From: Tropicimonas sediminicola
Lineage (GTDB): Bacteria > Pseudomonadota > Alphaproteobacteria > Rhodobacterales > Rhodobacteraceae
DNA length: 64,000 nt
Reading direction: 5' to 3'
Assembly: GCF_900188335.1 (NCBI RefSeq)
Contig: NZ_FZOY01000001.1
Location: 248,001 to 312,000 of the forward strand
In this document: one piece after another, positions 52,410 to 61,394 of the stretch
Numbering within the stretch: the stretch's first letter is position 1
How the letters are laid out: each line of letters begins with the position of its first letter
Made by a program: the position numbers and the translations under genes
The notes under the pieces: model-generated
Database searches by the model: none
Told to the model about the DNA's origin: nothing
What the model saw: the letters and a program-made list of their open reading frames with translations, nothing else

Positions 52410-53453
52410 TCAGAGCAAGGACAGGAAGCGGTCGGTCTCCGCGGGGTCGGCCGACCAGTCGGTGACAAAGCGCGCCGCGAGCGGGGCGTCCTCCGGGCCG
52501 CCGTCCAGCGTGTCGTCCCAAAGGTGATACTGTGCCCCCGCCTCGAACAGCCGGCGATGGGTGGCGCGGGGCAGGCGGGCAAAGACGATGTTGGCCTCGG
52601 GGCGGAACATCAGGTTGGCGCCGGGTGCGTCGCGCAGCCCGTCGGCGAGGCGCTGACAGGCGGTATTCGCGGCCCCGGCCATCTCGAGCCAGAGCCCGCC
52701 TTCCAGGTAGCCTTGCATCTGCGCGGCGAGGTAGCGGTGCTTGGAGAACAGATGCGCCCCGCGCTTGCGGCGCAGTTCGAATTCCATCGAGCGGGCCGGG
52801 TCGAAGAGGATCGCGGCCTCGACGCCCATCAGGCCGTTCTTGGTGCCGCCGAAGCTCAGCATGTCGATGCCGGCCTTCCAGGTCATTTCGGCGGGGCTGC
52901 ATCCGAGACCGGCCAGCGCATTGGCGAAACGCGCACCGTCCATGTGGACGGGCAGGCCGTAGCGGTGGGCGACGTCGGACAGCGTCCGGAGTTCTTCCAG
53001 GGTGTAGAGCGTGCCCTTCTCGGTGGCCTGGGTGAGCGAGACCGGCCCACGCTGCGGTCCGTGGACGCCGCGGGTCTCCTCGGCCTCGATTGCCGCCGCG
53101 AGGCCCTCCGGGGTCATCTTGCCGTCGACCGTCTCCACCAGGGTCAGCTTGGCGCCGCCGGAGAAGAACTCGGGCGCGTTGCACTCGTCCTCGTGGATAT
53201 GGGCGACGCGGGAGCAGAAGATCGTCTGCCAGGGGGCGGTGCCGGTGGAGAGCAGGAGCGCGTTCGCCGCGGTTCCGGTCGCCATCAGATGCACCGCGGC
53301 TTCGGGCGCTTCAAAGATCTCGCGGAGCGTCTGAACGACCTCGGCGGTCAGCGGGTCCGCGCCGTAGGCCGGCGCGTAGCCGGTGTTCGCCCGGGCGAGC
53401 GCGTCGAGGATCCTGGGGTGAATCGGGCCGGTGTTGTCGGAGGCGAAATACAT
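52410..53453 (-). CDS. ltaE: Low-specificity L-threonine aldolase
   Basis: A 347-residue PLP lyase of the beta-eliminating family that cleaves L-threonine/allo-threonine to glycine and acetaldehyde. MYFASDNTGPIHPRILDALARANTGYAPAYGADPLT is the typical start. HMDGARFANALAGL (about 172-185) has the Asp contacting PLP, and DMLSFGGTKNGLMGVEAAI (about 201-219) the Schiff-base Lys. Serine-type or D-selective activity cannot be excluded. Same strand as the downstream methyltransferase. Confidence 0.92.
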   Translation of the reverse strand: MYFASDNTGPIHPRILDALARANTGYAPAYGADPLTAEVVQTLREIFEAPEAAVHLMATGTAANALLLSTGTAPWQTIFCSRVAHIHEDECNAPEFFSGGAKLTLVETVDGKMTPEGLAAAIEAEETRGVHGPQRGPVSLTQATEKGTLYTLEELRTLSDVAHRYGLPVHMDGARFANALAGLGCSPAEMTWKAGIDMLSFGGTKNGLMGVEAAILFDPARSMEFELRRKRGAHLFSKHRYLAAQMQGYLEGGLWLEMAGAANTACQRLADGLRDAPGANLMFRPEANIVFARLPRATHRRLFEAGAQYHLWDDTLDGGPEDAPLAARFVTDWSADPAETDRFLSLL

Positions 53454-53531
53454 GGCCCCGGTCTAGTCCCGCAGCCCGGGCAAGGGAAGGGGCCGCGCAC
53501 CGGCAGGAGCGGTGCGCGGCGGCTCATGCGG

Positions 53532-55475
53532 TCAGGAGGCGATCCGGAGGGTGTCGGTCTCCTGCCGGGCGAGGGTGAAGCTGGCGCTGTCCCGTTCGAG
53601 GGCGGTGGCCTGGGCCTGCAGGGCGGAGACGGCGGCGTTCGTTTCCTCGAACATGGCGGCGTTCTGCTGCGTCACCTGGTCGAGCTGGTTCATCGCCGAG
53701 GAGATCTCGTTCAGCCCGGTGGCCTGCTGGGCGGAGGATTCCGCGATGTCGCTGACCAACTCGTCGAGCTGGGCCACCAGCTTCTCGATTTCCTCGAGCG
53801 AGGTGCCGGATTCGTTGACGAGCTGCACGCCGGTCTCCACCTGATGGCCCGAGGTCGCGATCAGCTGGGCGATCTCCCGCGCGGCTTCCGAGGAGCGCTG
53901 TGCCAGCGCCCGCACCTCCGAGGCGACGACGGCGAAGCCGCGGCCGGCATCGCCCGCCCGGGCGGCCTCGACGCCCGCGTTGAGCGCGAGAAGGTTGGTC
54001 TGGAAGGCGATGTCGTCGATCACGCCGGTGATCTTGGAGATCCGCCCCGAGCTCTCGGAGATCTCGGTCATGGCGTCGATGGTGCGGTGCACGACCTCCT
54101 TGCCGGCGCGCGAGCGGTCGCGGGTGCGCGAGACGGTGCCGGCGGCTTCGCGGGCGCCGTGGGTGGAGCTTTCCAGCGAAGAGGTCAATTCGGTCACCGC
54201 GGCGGCGGTCTGCTCCAGCGAGGCGGCCTGCGATTCGGTGCGCCGGCCAAGTTCCACCGCGGCGGCATTGAGGCTGCTTGTTTCGGAGTTGATGTGGCCC
54301 GCGCCCTCGACGATCGAGCCGACAAGCTCGGAGACCCGTTCCACCGCGTTGTTGAAATCCTTCCGCAGCGCCTCGTAGGCGGGCGGGAAGGTCTGGGTAA
54401 GGCGGGTGGACAGGTCGCCCTGGGACATCGCGTTGAGCGATTGTGCGAGGCTGCTGACGACTAGCTCCTGTTCGGCGCGCACGCGCTCCCGCTCCGCCTC
54501 TGCCTCGGCACGCTGGGCCTCGCGTTCGGCGGCCTGCCGGGCCTCCTCCTGCTGGCGATGCGTGGCGGCCTCGGCCTCGCGTTTCTGCATCAGGCTCTCC
54601 TGCTCCAGCGCGGCTTCGCGCTGCCGGGCGAGTTCCTTGTCCTTGGCGACCTGCTCGGCCTCGAGCCGGGTCCGTTCGACCAGGGCGGTGCGGAACACGT
54701 CGATCGAGCGGGCCATGTCGCCGACCTCGCTCTGCGCGTCGATCAGCGGAACCGGCGTTTCGACATCGCCTTCCTTGAGCCCGCGCATCCGGCCGATCAG
54801 GGCGGCGAGCGGGCGGGTCACGCTGCGCACGAGCAGGGTCGAGACACCGACCATGGCGACGATGCTGACCGCCATCGCGATCAGGCTGAAGGTCCGCAGG
54901 TGGGACAGGGCGCCGTGGATGTCGGAAACGTAGGAGCCGGTGCCGACGATCCAGTTCCAGGCCTCGTAATGGACGACGAAGCCGATCTTTTCCTCCGGCA
55001 CGGTCGTGTCCGGCTTGATGAAGTGATAGGTCACCGAACCGGCGCCGTCCTTGATCGCCACGTCGCGCAACGCCTCGTAGAGCTTCAGGCCCTTGGCGTC
55101 CTCGTAATCGGCCTGGTTGGTGCCGACCCATTCGGGCTTGGCGGGCAGGACGAGGATGTCGACGTCCGGCGTGAAGGCGAAGAAGTACCCGTCCGTGCCA
55201 TAGGTCGCCTTGCCCAGCGCGTCCCGGGCTTCCGCCTGCGCTTCTTCCAACGTCAGTTCGCCGCGTTCGACGTGATCTGCGTAGTTGTCGAGCAGGCTGG
55301 TGGCGGTTTCGACCACGTCGTTCAGGTGCTGCTGCCGCATCTCGAAGGCGCTGTCGACCGCCATCGACAACAGCACTTCGGCGAGAACGAAGATCAGCAG
55401 GGCCGCAAGCGCGACGATTCCGTAGATACGGGTGGAAAGGCGGGAGAGTAGGGAGCGTAGCATCGGGAAGTCCAA
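53532..55475 (-). CDS. Methyl-accepting chemotaxis protein, Cache-type sensor
   Basis: A 647-residue transmembrane chemoreceptor. Two membrane helices (about 16-36, [16 protein letters not shown], and 196-216) bracket a periplasmic sCache_2-like sensor with [16 protein letters not shown] and [14 protein letters not shown], typical for small organic-acid receptors. HAMP (about 217-265) is followed by a Glu/Arg/Ala-rich helix (about 268-340) and a second HAMP-like stretch. The signalling hairpin [22 protein letters not shown] is intact. No C-terminal CheR tether pentapeptide is seen. The start is TTG 55475 or ATG 55463; neither has an ideal site. Confidence 0.93.
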   Translation of the reverse strand: MDFPMLRSLLSRLSTRIYGIVALAALLIFVLAEVLLSMAVDSAFEMRQQHLNDVVETATSLLDNYADHVERGELTLEEAQAEARDALGKATYGTDGYFFAFTPDVDILVLPAKPEWVGTNQADYEDAKGLKLYEALRDVAIKDGAGSVTYHFIKPDTTVPEEKIGFVVHYEAWNWIVGTGSYVSDIHGALSHLRTFSLIAMAVSIVAMVGVSTLLVRSVTRPLAALIGRMRGLKEGDVETPVPLIDAQSEVGDMARSIDVFRTALVERTRLEAEQVAKDKELARQREAALEQESLMQKREAEAATHRQQEEARQAAEREAQRAEAEAERERVRAEQELVVSSLAQSLNAMSQGDLSTRLTQTFPPAYEALRKDFNNAVERVSELVGSIVEGAGHINSETSSLNAAAVELGRRTESQAASLEQTAAAVTELTSSLESSTHGAREAAGTVSRTRDRSRAGKEVVHRTIDAMTEISESSGRISKITGVIDDIAFQTNLLALNAGVEAARAGDAGRGFAVVASEVRALAQRSSEAAREIAQLIATSGHQVETGVQLVNESGTSLEEIEKLVAQLDELVSDIAESSAQQATGLNEISSAMNQLDQVTQQNAAMFEETNAAVSALQAQATALERDSASFTLARQETDTLRIAS

Positions 55476-55548
55476 TTCACCTGAAGTCCCGCTCTTCCTA
55501 GACGACAGGGAATAACGTCGGCTTAATGGCCGATTTCGCGCCCGCGCG

Positions 55549-56058
55549 TCAGAGATCGCCGTCGAGCAGGTGGTCTTCCCAGTCTTCCTCGGGCACGTCG
55601 AATTCCGACAGGGTCATGCCCTGCATCGAGACGCCGGCGCGGTGCACGCTCTCGCGGTCGCCGGAAATCAGGTAGTGCCAGGAATGGAGCGGCTTGCCCT
55701 CGGCCAGCAGCCGGTAGGCGCAGGTGCGGGGCATCCAGTAGGCGTGGCTGCCGATGTTCTGCGGGCTCAGGGTCACGCAATCGGGCACGAACTGGTGGCG
55801 GATCTCGTAATGGGTGCAGCGGCAGGTGTCGTCGTCGAGCAGGCGGCAGGCGATGCGGGTGAAGGCGACCTCGCCGGTATCCTCGTCCTCGAGCTTGTTG
55901 AGGCAGCACTTGCCGCAGCCGTCGCAGAGCGCCTCCCATTCCGCCGTGTTCATCTTTTCGAGCGGCACACGCTCCCAGAACCGCGGGCGCAGCTGCTCCG
56001 TCGAGGTCTTGGCCGTGGCGCCGGGCCGGCGCGGTTTCCTGGGGGCGCGGGCGGTCAT
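55549..56058 (-). CDS. YcgN/UPF0260 cysteine-cluster protein
   Basis: A 169-residue protein with conserved cysteines: [14 protein letters not shown] (about 45-58), [21 protein letters not shown] and RTCAYRLL, the YcgN pattern suggesting a bound metal or iron-sulfur centre. The [21 protein letters not shown] segment is also typical. Function is not established. The start overlaps the ribF stop by four bases (ATGA), so it is coupled to ribF. Confidence 0.9.
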   Translation of the reverse strand: MTARAPRKPRRPGATAKTSTEQLRPRFWERVPLEKMNTAEWEALCDGCGKCCLNKLEDEDTGEVAFTRIACRLLDDDTCRCTHYEIRHQFVPDCVTLSPQNIGSHAYWMPRTCAYRLLAEGKPLHSWHYLISGDRESVHRAGVSMQGMTLSEFDVPEEDWEDHLLDGDL

Positions 56059-57035
56059 TCGGCCTGGATGGCGGCGGTCGGGAAGCCGGTGAGCGGCACC
56101 TCGGAGAGGATCTCGCGGGCGCGGGCGCTGTCGGCGTCCATCTGGGCGACGAGGGCATCGACGCCGGGGAACTTCATCTCCGGGCGCAGGTAGGCGACGA
56201 GGCCGACCGAGAGGTGGGCGTCGTAGAGGTCGCCCGAGAAGTCGAACAGGTGGGTCTCGATGTTGGGGACGGTTTCGTCGAACATCGGGCGCATGCCGAT
56301 GGAGGCCACGCCCCGGTAATTGCCCGCGTGCGGCCCCGTCACCACCTCGACCAGCACGGCATAGACACCGTACCGCGGCTGGTGCAGGCCCGAGAGGCTC
56401 ATGTTGGCGGTATGATAGCCGAGGGTGCGGCCGCGCTTGGCGCCGTGTTCCACGGGGCCTTCGAGACGGTGCCAGTGGCCCAGCATGCTCGCTGCCTTGC
56501 GCGGCTCCCCGGCGGAGAGCGCCTCGCGGATGGCGGTGGAGGAGACGCGCTCGCCGGAGCCGTTGCCGAGCAGCTCGGCCACCACCACGTCGAACCCCAT
56601 GTCGCGTCCGGCGTCGCGCAGCGTGGTTACATTGCCGGCCCGTCCCTTGCCGTAGCAGAAGTCGGCCCCGACGGTGACGCCGGCAAGGCCCAGCCCGTCG
56701 GACAGCACCTCCCGGCAGAATGCGTCATGGGTCAGGCCGTGGAGTTGGGCGTCGAAGGGCAGCTCGAAGAGCAGGTCGACCCCGAGCTTGGACAGCCTGT
56801 GCGCCCGTGCCTCGGCGTTCATCAGCCGAAAGGGCGGCGCGTCCGGCATGAAGACCTCGCGCGGGTGCGGCTCGAAAGTGAGAACGCCGAGCGGGGCGCC
56901 GCTGCGGGCGGCGGCGTCGCGGGTCAGGTCCAGAACGGTCAGATGCCCCCGGTGCACGCCATCGAAATTGCCGATCGCGGCAAACGCGCCGCGGTCGGAG
57001 TCCGTGATGTCGGCCAGGGAGGTGATCCGCTTCAT
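56055..57035 (-). CDS. ribF: Bifunctional riboflavin kinase / FAD synthetase
   Basis: A 326-residue enzyme making FMN, then FAD. The N-terminal adenylyltransferase domain has AIGNFDGVHRGHLTVLD (about 20-36), VLTFEPHPREVFMPDAPPFRL and the SSTAIREAL site (about 164-172). The C-terminal kinase domain contains GPHAGNYRGVASIGMRPMFDE and ETHLFDFSGDLYDAHLSV. Length is normal. No FMN riboswitch is seen upstream. Confidence 0.96.
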   Translation of the reverse strand: MKRITSLADITDSDRGAFAAIGNFDGVHRGHLTVLDLTRDAAARSGAPLGVLTFEPHPREVFMPDAPPFRLMNAEARAHRLSKLGVDLLFELPFDAQLHGLTHDAFCREVLSDGLGLAGVTVGADFCYGKGRAGNVTTLRDAGRDMGFDVVVAELLGNGSGERVSSTAIREALSAGEPRKAASMLGHWHRLEGPVEHGAKRGRTLGYHTANMSLSGLHQPRYGVYAVLVEVVTGPHAGNYRGVASIGMRPMFDETVPNIETHLFDFSGDLYDAHLSVGLVAYLRPEMKFPGVDALVAQMDADSARAREILSEVPLTGFPTAAIQAE

Positions 57036-57082
57036 GCGCTTCCCCTAGCCGCGAGGACAGGAGAGCGCAAGCGGGGCGACGA

Positions 57083-57529
57083 TCAGTCCAGTTTCTTGGA
57101 CGGCGCCAGCACGTTCGCCTCGCCGCGCAGCACCACGGTCTTGCCGATGCTGGCCTGCGTCAGCAGCCGGACCCGGCGCTTCTTGTGATCGATCTCGGCC
57201 ACCTCGACCTCGACATGGACGATGTCGCCGGGGCGCACCGGGGCCATGAACTTGAGTGTCTGGCCGAGGTAGATCGTGCCGTGGCCGGGCAGCTGCTCTC
57301 CGATCACGGCGGAGATCAGGCCGGCGGTCAGCATGCCGTGGGCGATGCGGCCCTCGAACACGGTTTCCCTGGCGTATTCCTCGTCGAGGTGGACCGGGTT
57401 GTGGTCGGTCGAGACCTCGGCGAACTTCTCGATGTCCGCGTCCGTGATCAGTTTCGTCAGATCACGCTTCATGCCGATTTCCAGATCCTCGAGGAAGATC
57501 GTGTGACCGGTATCGTTGTCGAGCATCAT
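57083..57529 (-). CDS. MaoC-family (R)-enoyl-CoA hydratase-like protein
   Basis: A 148-residue hot-dog-fold protein. DADIEKFAEVSTDHNPVHLDEEYARETVFEGRIAHGMLTAGLISAVIGEQLPG carries the (R)-hydratase motif with the catalytic Asp and His (DHNPVHLD and GRIAHGM). PhaJ enzymes of this family make (R)-3-hydroxyacyl-CoA for polyhydroxyalkanoate synthesis. A CTGC-N3-GCAG site 50-60 bases upstream fits PhaR control and supports a PHA link, but general acyl-CoA use is possible. ATG 57529 (with a second ATG next to it) has AAAGGA upstream. Confidence 0.88.
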   Translation of the reverse strand: MMLDNDTGHTIFLEDLEIGMKRDLTKLITDADIEKFAEVSTDHNPVHLDEEYARETVFEGRIAHGMLTAGLISAVIGEQLPGHGTIYLGQTLKFMAPVRPGDIVHVEVEVAEIDHKKRRVRLLTQASIGKTVVLRGEANVLAPSKKLD

Positions 57530-57578
57530 GACAATCCTTTGGTTTCTTGCCGGCCTATCTAGCGGAAATCACGTCCTG

Positions 57579-57589
57579 CTGCAATGCAG
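57579..57589 (-). promoter_or_regulatory. PhaR-type operator (CTGC-N3-GCAG)
   Basis: CTGCAATGCAG, preceded by another CTG, matches CTGC-N3-4-GCAG bound by PhaR of Paracoccus. It lies 50-60 bases before the maoC start. Confidence 0.5.
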
Positions 57590-57592
57590 AAA

Positions 57593-57637
57593 GAAACAAA
57601 GTGCAAAGCTGCCATGCGATTCTGGCAACTTTGTTTC
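57593..57637. promoter_or_regulatory. Large inverted repeat upstream of maoC
   Basis: GAAACAAAGT (57593-57602) and ACTTTGTTTC (57628-57637) are perfect 10-base arms; TGCCA/TGGCA (57610-57614, 57623-57627) form an inner stem. It could be a second operator or a folded leader. Confidence 0.5.
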
Positions 57638-57751
57638 GTGCCGGATCGGCGGTTCTCGCGCGGTCGCGCAATGCCGCATGGCAGCGTCCTGCGTGCTGCG
57701 TTGCGGCGCTAACATCCGGCAAAACGGGCTGAAACGCGCCCTGCGCGGGGA

Positions 57752-58621
57752 TCAGCGGAAGAAGCCCATGGCGTAGGGCGCGGACATGCCGTGCGCCTCG
57801 AGGTAGGTGGTGAGCGCGACCTGCTCCGGGTGACGTTTGGTCATCGTCTCCTGCGCGGCGAGGCCGCCGGTGATGAAAACCGAATCGAGCCCCTCGCCGA
57901 CCGCACCCTTGATGTCGGTGCCGATCCCGTCGCCGATGCAGACGATTCGGTCGTCCTGGACGAAGCCGACCTCCGCGAGGCGCCGCCGGGCGAGGTCGTA
58001 GATCGCCGGGTAGGGCTTGCCGAAGTAGAGGCTCTCGCCGCCCATCTCGGTGTAGAGCTGGGCAAGCGCGCCGGCGCACCATTGCCGGGTCTCGCCGAGG
58101 TCGACCACGATGTCGGGGTTGGCGCAGAGCAGCTTCATCCCCTTGGTCTTGGCGTAGAGAAAGGCCGGGCGGTTGACCTCCGGGTCGGCATGGGGATCGA
58201 ACGGGCCGGTGCAGACGATGCCCTCGGCCTCTTCCAGCGGCACCCGGGTGATCTCGACCGGGTCGTCGAGCATCTTGAGCGGCTCGAAGAACGGGTCGTC
58301 CTTGGGCTCGCCGATGTGGTAGACCTTGCTGCCCACCGCGCCGGTGAACATCGCCAGCCGGGCGCTGTCGCCGGAGGTGGCGATGGTGTCCCAGGCGTCG
58401 TCGGGGATGCCGAGCCGGGCCATCTGCTCGGCCACGGTCGCTCGCGGGCGCGGCGCATTGGTCAGCATGACGATCTTGCCGCCCCTGGCGCGGAACGCCC
58501 GGCAGGCCTCGACCGCGTCGGGAAAGGCCGCGATCCCGTTGTGCATGCAGCCCCAGAGATCGACGAAGGCTGCGTCGTACATGTCGGAAATCTCGGCGAA
58601 ATGCTCGATGATGCGGGTCAT
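57752..58621 (-). CDS. HAD-IIA phosphatase, TIGR01459 type
   Basis: A 289-residue haloacid dehalogenase-like hydrolase. Motif I is FVDLWGCMHNG (about 20-30), with the nucleophilic Asp and W in the second position as in the TIGR01459 subfamily. LTNAPRPRATVAEQM is motif II, and CIGDGIGTDIKGAVGEGLDSVFI (about 228-250) motif IV with the acidic pair. NagD-like sugar-phosphate phosphatases are the nearest characterised group; the substrate is unknown. CCGGAG precedes ATG 58621. Confidence 0.9.
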   Translation of the reverse strand: MTRIIEHFAEISDMYDAAFVDLWGCMHNGIAAFPDAVEACRAFRARGGKIVMLTNAPRPRATVAEQMARLGIPDDAWDTIATSGDSARLAMFTGAVGSKVYHIGEPKDDPFFEPLKMLDDPVEITRVPLEEAEGIVCTGPFDPHADPEVNRPAFLYAKTKGMKLLCANPDIVVDLGETRQWCAGALAQLYTEMGGESLYFGKPYPAIYDLARRRLAEVGFVQDDRIVCIGDGIGTDIKGAVGEGLDSVFITGGLAAQETMTKRHPEQVALTTYLEAHGMSAPYAMGFFR

Positions 58622-58705
58622 GGGGTCTCCGGAGCCTGGGGATGCGCGTCCTCTACGCGGTCCCCCGCGCTATAGCGCAGCGGGGGCGGGCCGAACAGGG
58701 GGCGC

Positions 58706-60133
58706 TCAGCGCAGCAACAGCCGGACGGCGAGGCGGGCGACCCGGTCGTAAGGCGCGCGGATCAGGCGCGATCCGTGCCAGCGGCCAGCGCGGTAGATGC
58801 CTTTTGCGTGGCTGAGGCGGCGAAAGCCCTCGACCCCGTGATAGGCGCCGATCCCGCTGTCGCCGACACCGCCGAAGGGCAGCCCCTCGATCGCATAGTG
58901 CAGCATCATGCCGTTCACGGTGACATTGCCGCTGGTGGTGCGGTCCAGCACCTCGGCGATGCCGTCGCGGTCCCGCCCATAGACATAGAGCGCCAGCGGC
59001 CGCGGGCGGGCGTTGACGAAGCGGATGGCCTCGGCCCGGGTCTCGGCGGCAACGACCGGCAGGTAGGGCCCGAAGATCTCTTCCTGCATGATCGCCATCT
59101 CGGGCGTGGCGTTCAGCACCAGCGTCGGAGAGACCGCGCGCGGATGGGCGCTGTTGCCGCCCTCGGTGAGCGCCGGGACGATCTCGGCGCCGCGGGCGCG
59201 GGCGTCCTCCAGCAGGCCGAGCAGGCGGGCATGGTGGCGGTCGCTGACGATGGTGGTCAGGTTCGGATCGGCCAGCCCGCCGGGATAGGAGGCGCGGACG
59301 GCGGCGGTGAAGCCCTCCCTGAAGGCCGGGATGAGCTTCGCGGGGGCGAGCAGGTAATCCGGCGCAATGCAGGTCTGGCCGGCGTTCGCGGCCTTTCCGA
59401 AGGCGATGTCGCCGGCGGCGAGGTCGATATCCGCGTCGTCCTGCAGGATCACCGGGGACTTGCCGCCGAGCTCCAGCGTCACCGGGGTGAGGGTGTCGGC
59501 GGCGGCGCGCATCACGTGGCGGCCGACGGCGGTGGAGCCGGTGAAGAACAGGTGGTCGAAGGGCAGGGCGGTGAAGGCGGCAGCAAGCTCCGCGTCCCCG
59601 ATCACCACGGCGACCTCGGTCGGTTCGAAGATCCCGCCCAGCATCGCCTTGAGCACCTCGGCCGTGGCGGGGGCAAGTTCGGAGGCCTTGACGATTGCCC
59701 GGTTGCCCGCGGCGAGCGCGGTGGCCAGCGGCACCAGCGCGAGGCCCGCGGGGTAGTTCCAGGCCGACAGGATCCCCACCACGCCGAGCGGCTGGTAACG
59801 CAGCTCCGCCCGGCCGGGCTGCATCAGAAGGCCGACGCGCCGCCGTTCGGGCCGCATCCAGCCGCGCAGGTGGCGCCGCATGTGGTCGATCGCCTGAACG
59901 GTGGGGCCGAGATCGATCAGCGCGGTCTCGGTGGCAGGGCGGTTGCCGAAATCGGCCATCGCGGCCTGTTCGAAGGTCTCCCGGCTGGCCACGATCGCGT
60001 CGCGCAGGCGCTTGAGCGCATCGCGGCGGTGGGCGAGGTCGGGCGTGCCGTGGGCGAGAAAGGCGTCGCGCTGGCGGGCCAGCAACTCGGCCGCGCCGCC
60101 GGTCGGATCGGTGTTGGGAGCGCCGTCGGGCAT
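58706..60133 (-). CDS. Coniferyl aldehyde dehydrogenase-like aldehyde dehydrogenase
   Basis: A 475-residue NAD(P)-dependent aldehyde dehydrogenase. ATG 60133 with GGAGGA upstream fits; the frame runs 40 codons beyond without support. The active site has VTLELGGKSPVI with the general-base Glu (about residue 216) and NAGQTCIAPDYLL with the catalytic Cys (about 250). GVVGILSAWNYPAGLALVPLATALAAGN is the cofactor region. The short N-terminus and LIDLGPTVQAIDHMRRHLRGWM segment are typical of the CalB (coniferyl aldehyde) group. Fatty and aromatic aldehydes are both possible substrates. Confidence 0.88.
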   Translation of the reverse strand: MPDGAPNTDPTGGAAELLARQRDAFLAHGTPDLAHRRDALKRLRDAIVASRETFEQAAMADFGNRPATETALIDLGPTVQAIDHMRRHLRGWMRPERRRVGLLMQPGRAELRYQPLGVVGILSAWNYPAGLALVPLATALAAGNRAIVKASELAPATAEVLKAMLGGIFEPTEVAVVIGDAELAAAFTALPFDHLFFTGSTAVGRHVMRAAADTLTPVTLELGGKSPVILQDDADIDLAAGDIAFGKAANAGQTCIAPDYLLAPAKLIPAFREGFTAAVRASYPGGLADPNLTTIVSDRHHARLLGLLEDARARGAEIVPALTEGGNSAHPRAVSPTLVLNATPEMAIMQEEIFGPYLPVVAAETRAEAIRFVNARPRPLALYVYGRDRDGIAEVLDRTTSGNVTVNGMMLHYAIEGLPFGGVGDSGIGAYHGVEGFRRLSHAKGIYRAGRWHGSRLIRAPYDRVARLAVRLLLR

Positions 60134-60225
60134 GGTCCGTTCCTCCGTCTGAACCTGCCCGAGAAGGTGGAGAGCCGCATGGGACCGGTCAACGCCGGTC
60201 GCGGTGTGACGTGGGGGCAGAACGC

Positions 60226-60253
60226 AAAATGCCCGGCGCGGATGGCCGGGCAT
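60226..60253 (-). terminator. Terminator after the pyrophosphatase gene
   Basis: On the minus strand ATGCCCGGC/GCCGGGCAT form a perfect 9-bp stem around a 7-base loop, followed by TTT. It separates ppaC from the aldehyde dehydrogenase gene. Confidence 0.85.
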
Positions 60254-60280
60254 TTCGACGGTCGGGGTCTTGCGGCCGGA

Positions 60281-61201
60281 TCAGACCTTGAGGTTCGGGA
60301 TGATCTGCTTCTTGCGGCTCATGATGCCGGGCAGGACGACCGCGTCGCCCGAGACCGAGGCGCCGAAGCTCTTCTCCGCCACGCCCTTGACCACGTCGTT
60401 CGGCACCAGCAGCGTCGCCTCTTCCTTGAGGATGTCGACGACGAAGAGCAGCACGTGGTCGACGCCGTCCTCGGCGCAGACGGTCTTCATGGTCTCCATC
60501 AGGCTCGCCTTGCGGTCGAGCGGGATCTGCGGCGCGGTGGTCTCGAGCACGGAGACGCGGAATTTCACGCCGTCGACCTCGTTGATCTTGCTGTCCATCC
60601 GGATCAGGTCGGCATCCGAGAAGGCCGAGACGTCGGACTTGGCGGCGAAGAGCTCGGCGGCATAGTCGGTGACGTTCAGGCCCAGCTCGGCGGCCAGCTT
60701 CTCCGCCAGCGCCTTGTCGGTCTCGGTCGTGGTCGGCGAGCGGTATTCCAGCGTGTCGGACAGGATGCACGACAGCATCGCGCCCTTGATCGCCTCGGGC
60801 ATCCTCGCCGCGTCGTCTCCCATCAGGTCGTACATGATGGTGGCGGTGCAGGCGAGCGGGCGCATGGTGATGTCGATCGGCGACTTGGTCTCGATGCCAC
60901 CGGTGAGCTTGTGGTGGTCGATGATCTGGAGCAGGTCGGCCTCGTTGATGTCGGCGGGCAGCTCTTCGGGGTTGTTGGTGTCGACCACGACGCAGGGCGC
61001 ACCGGCGCCGGCCTCGGTGATGATCTCGGGCTTGTCGAGGTTCCAGCGCTCCAGCACGAAGGCGGCCTCGGTGTTGGGCTCGCCCAGCAGCTTGGCCTCG
61101 GCCGGGGTGCCTTTGATCTCCGAGAGGTACCAGGCCCAGATGATCGGCGAGCCGGTGGAATCGGTGTCGGGGGCCTTGTGGCCGAAAACCTTGATGGTCA
61201 T
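60281..61201 (-). CDS. ppaC: Manganese-dependent inorganic pyrophosphatase
   Basis: A 306-residue DHH-family (class II) pyrophosphatase that hydrolyses PPi to drive biosynthetic reactions. KVFGHKAPDTDSTGSPIIWAW (residues 4-24) has the first metal ligands, CVVVDTNNPEELP the next, and LLQIIDHHKLTGGIE (about 91-105) the DHH motif. The C-terminal MSRKKQIIPNLKV end holds the DHHA2 Arg/Lys substrate contact. Most alphaproteobacteria use the unrelated class I enzyme, so this is the less common choice. Confidence 0.94.
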   Translation of the reverse strand: MTIKVFGHKAPDTDSTGSPIIWAWYLSEIKGTPAEAKLLGEPNTEAAFVLERWNLDKPEIITEAGAGAPCVVVDTNNPEELPADINEADLLQIIDHHKLTGGIETKSPIDITMRPLACTATIMYDLMGDDAARMPEAIKGAMLSCILSDTLEYRSPTTTETDKALAEKLAAELGLNVTDYAAELFAAKSDVSAFSDADLIRMDSKINEVDGVKFRVSVLETTAPQIPLDRKASLMETMKTVCAEDGVDHVLLFVVDILKEEATLLVPNDVVKGVAEKSFGASVSGDAVVLPGIMSRKKQIIPNLKV

Positions 61202-61394
61202 GGAAGCGGTCCGTCCTTGAGAGTCAGAAAATCGCGGCCCTTATAGGGGGCCTCGGCGGGGCTGTCATGAGGCGATTACGCACGCCTGCAGCTCTGCAAC
61301 AGAATCCTTGACCTTACGTGAGGCTGGCCGACAAGCTTCCGGAACGGGCGCGCATGGGGGGCGCCCGGGTTTGATTTTCCAGGGAGCGATTTCA

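Noticed and set aside
55523-56158. Long frame overlapping ycgN and ribF
   Set aside because: It runs across two well-conserved coupled genes in another phase and has no domain.
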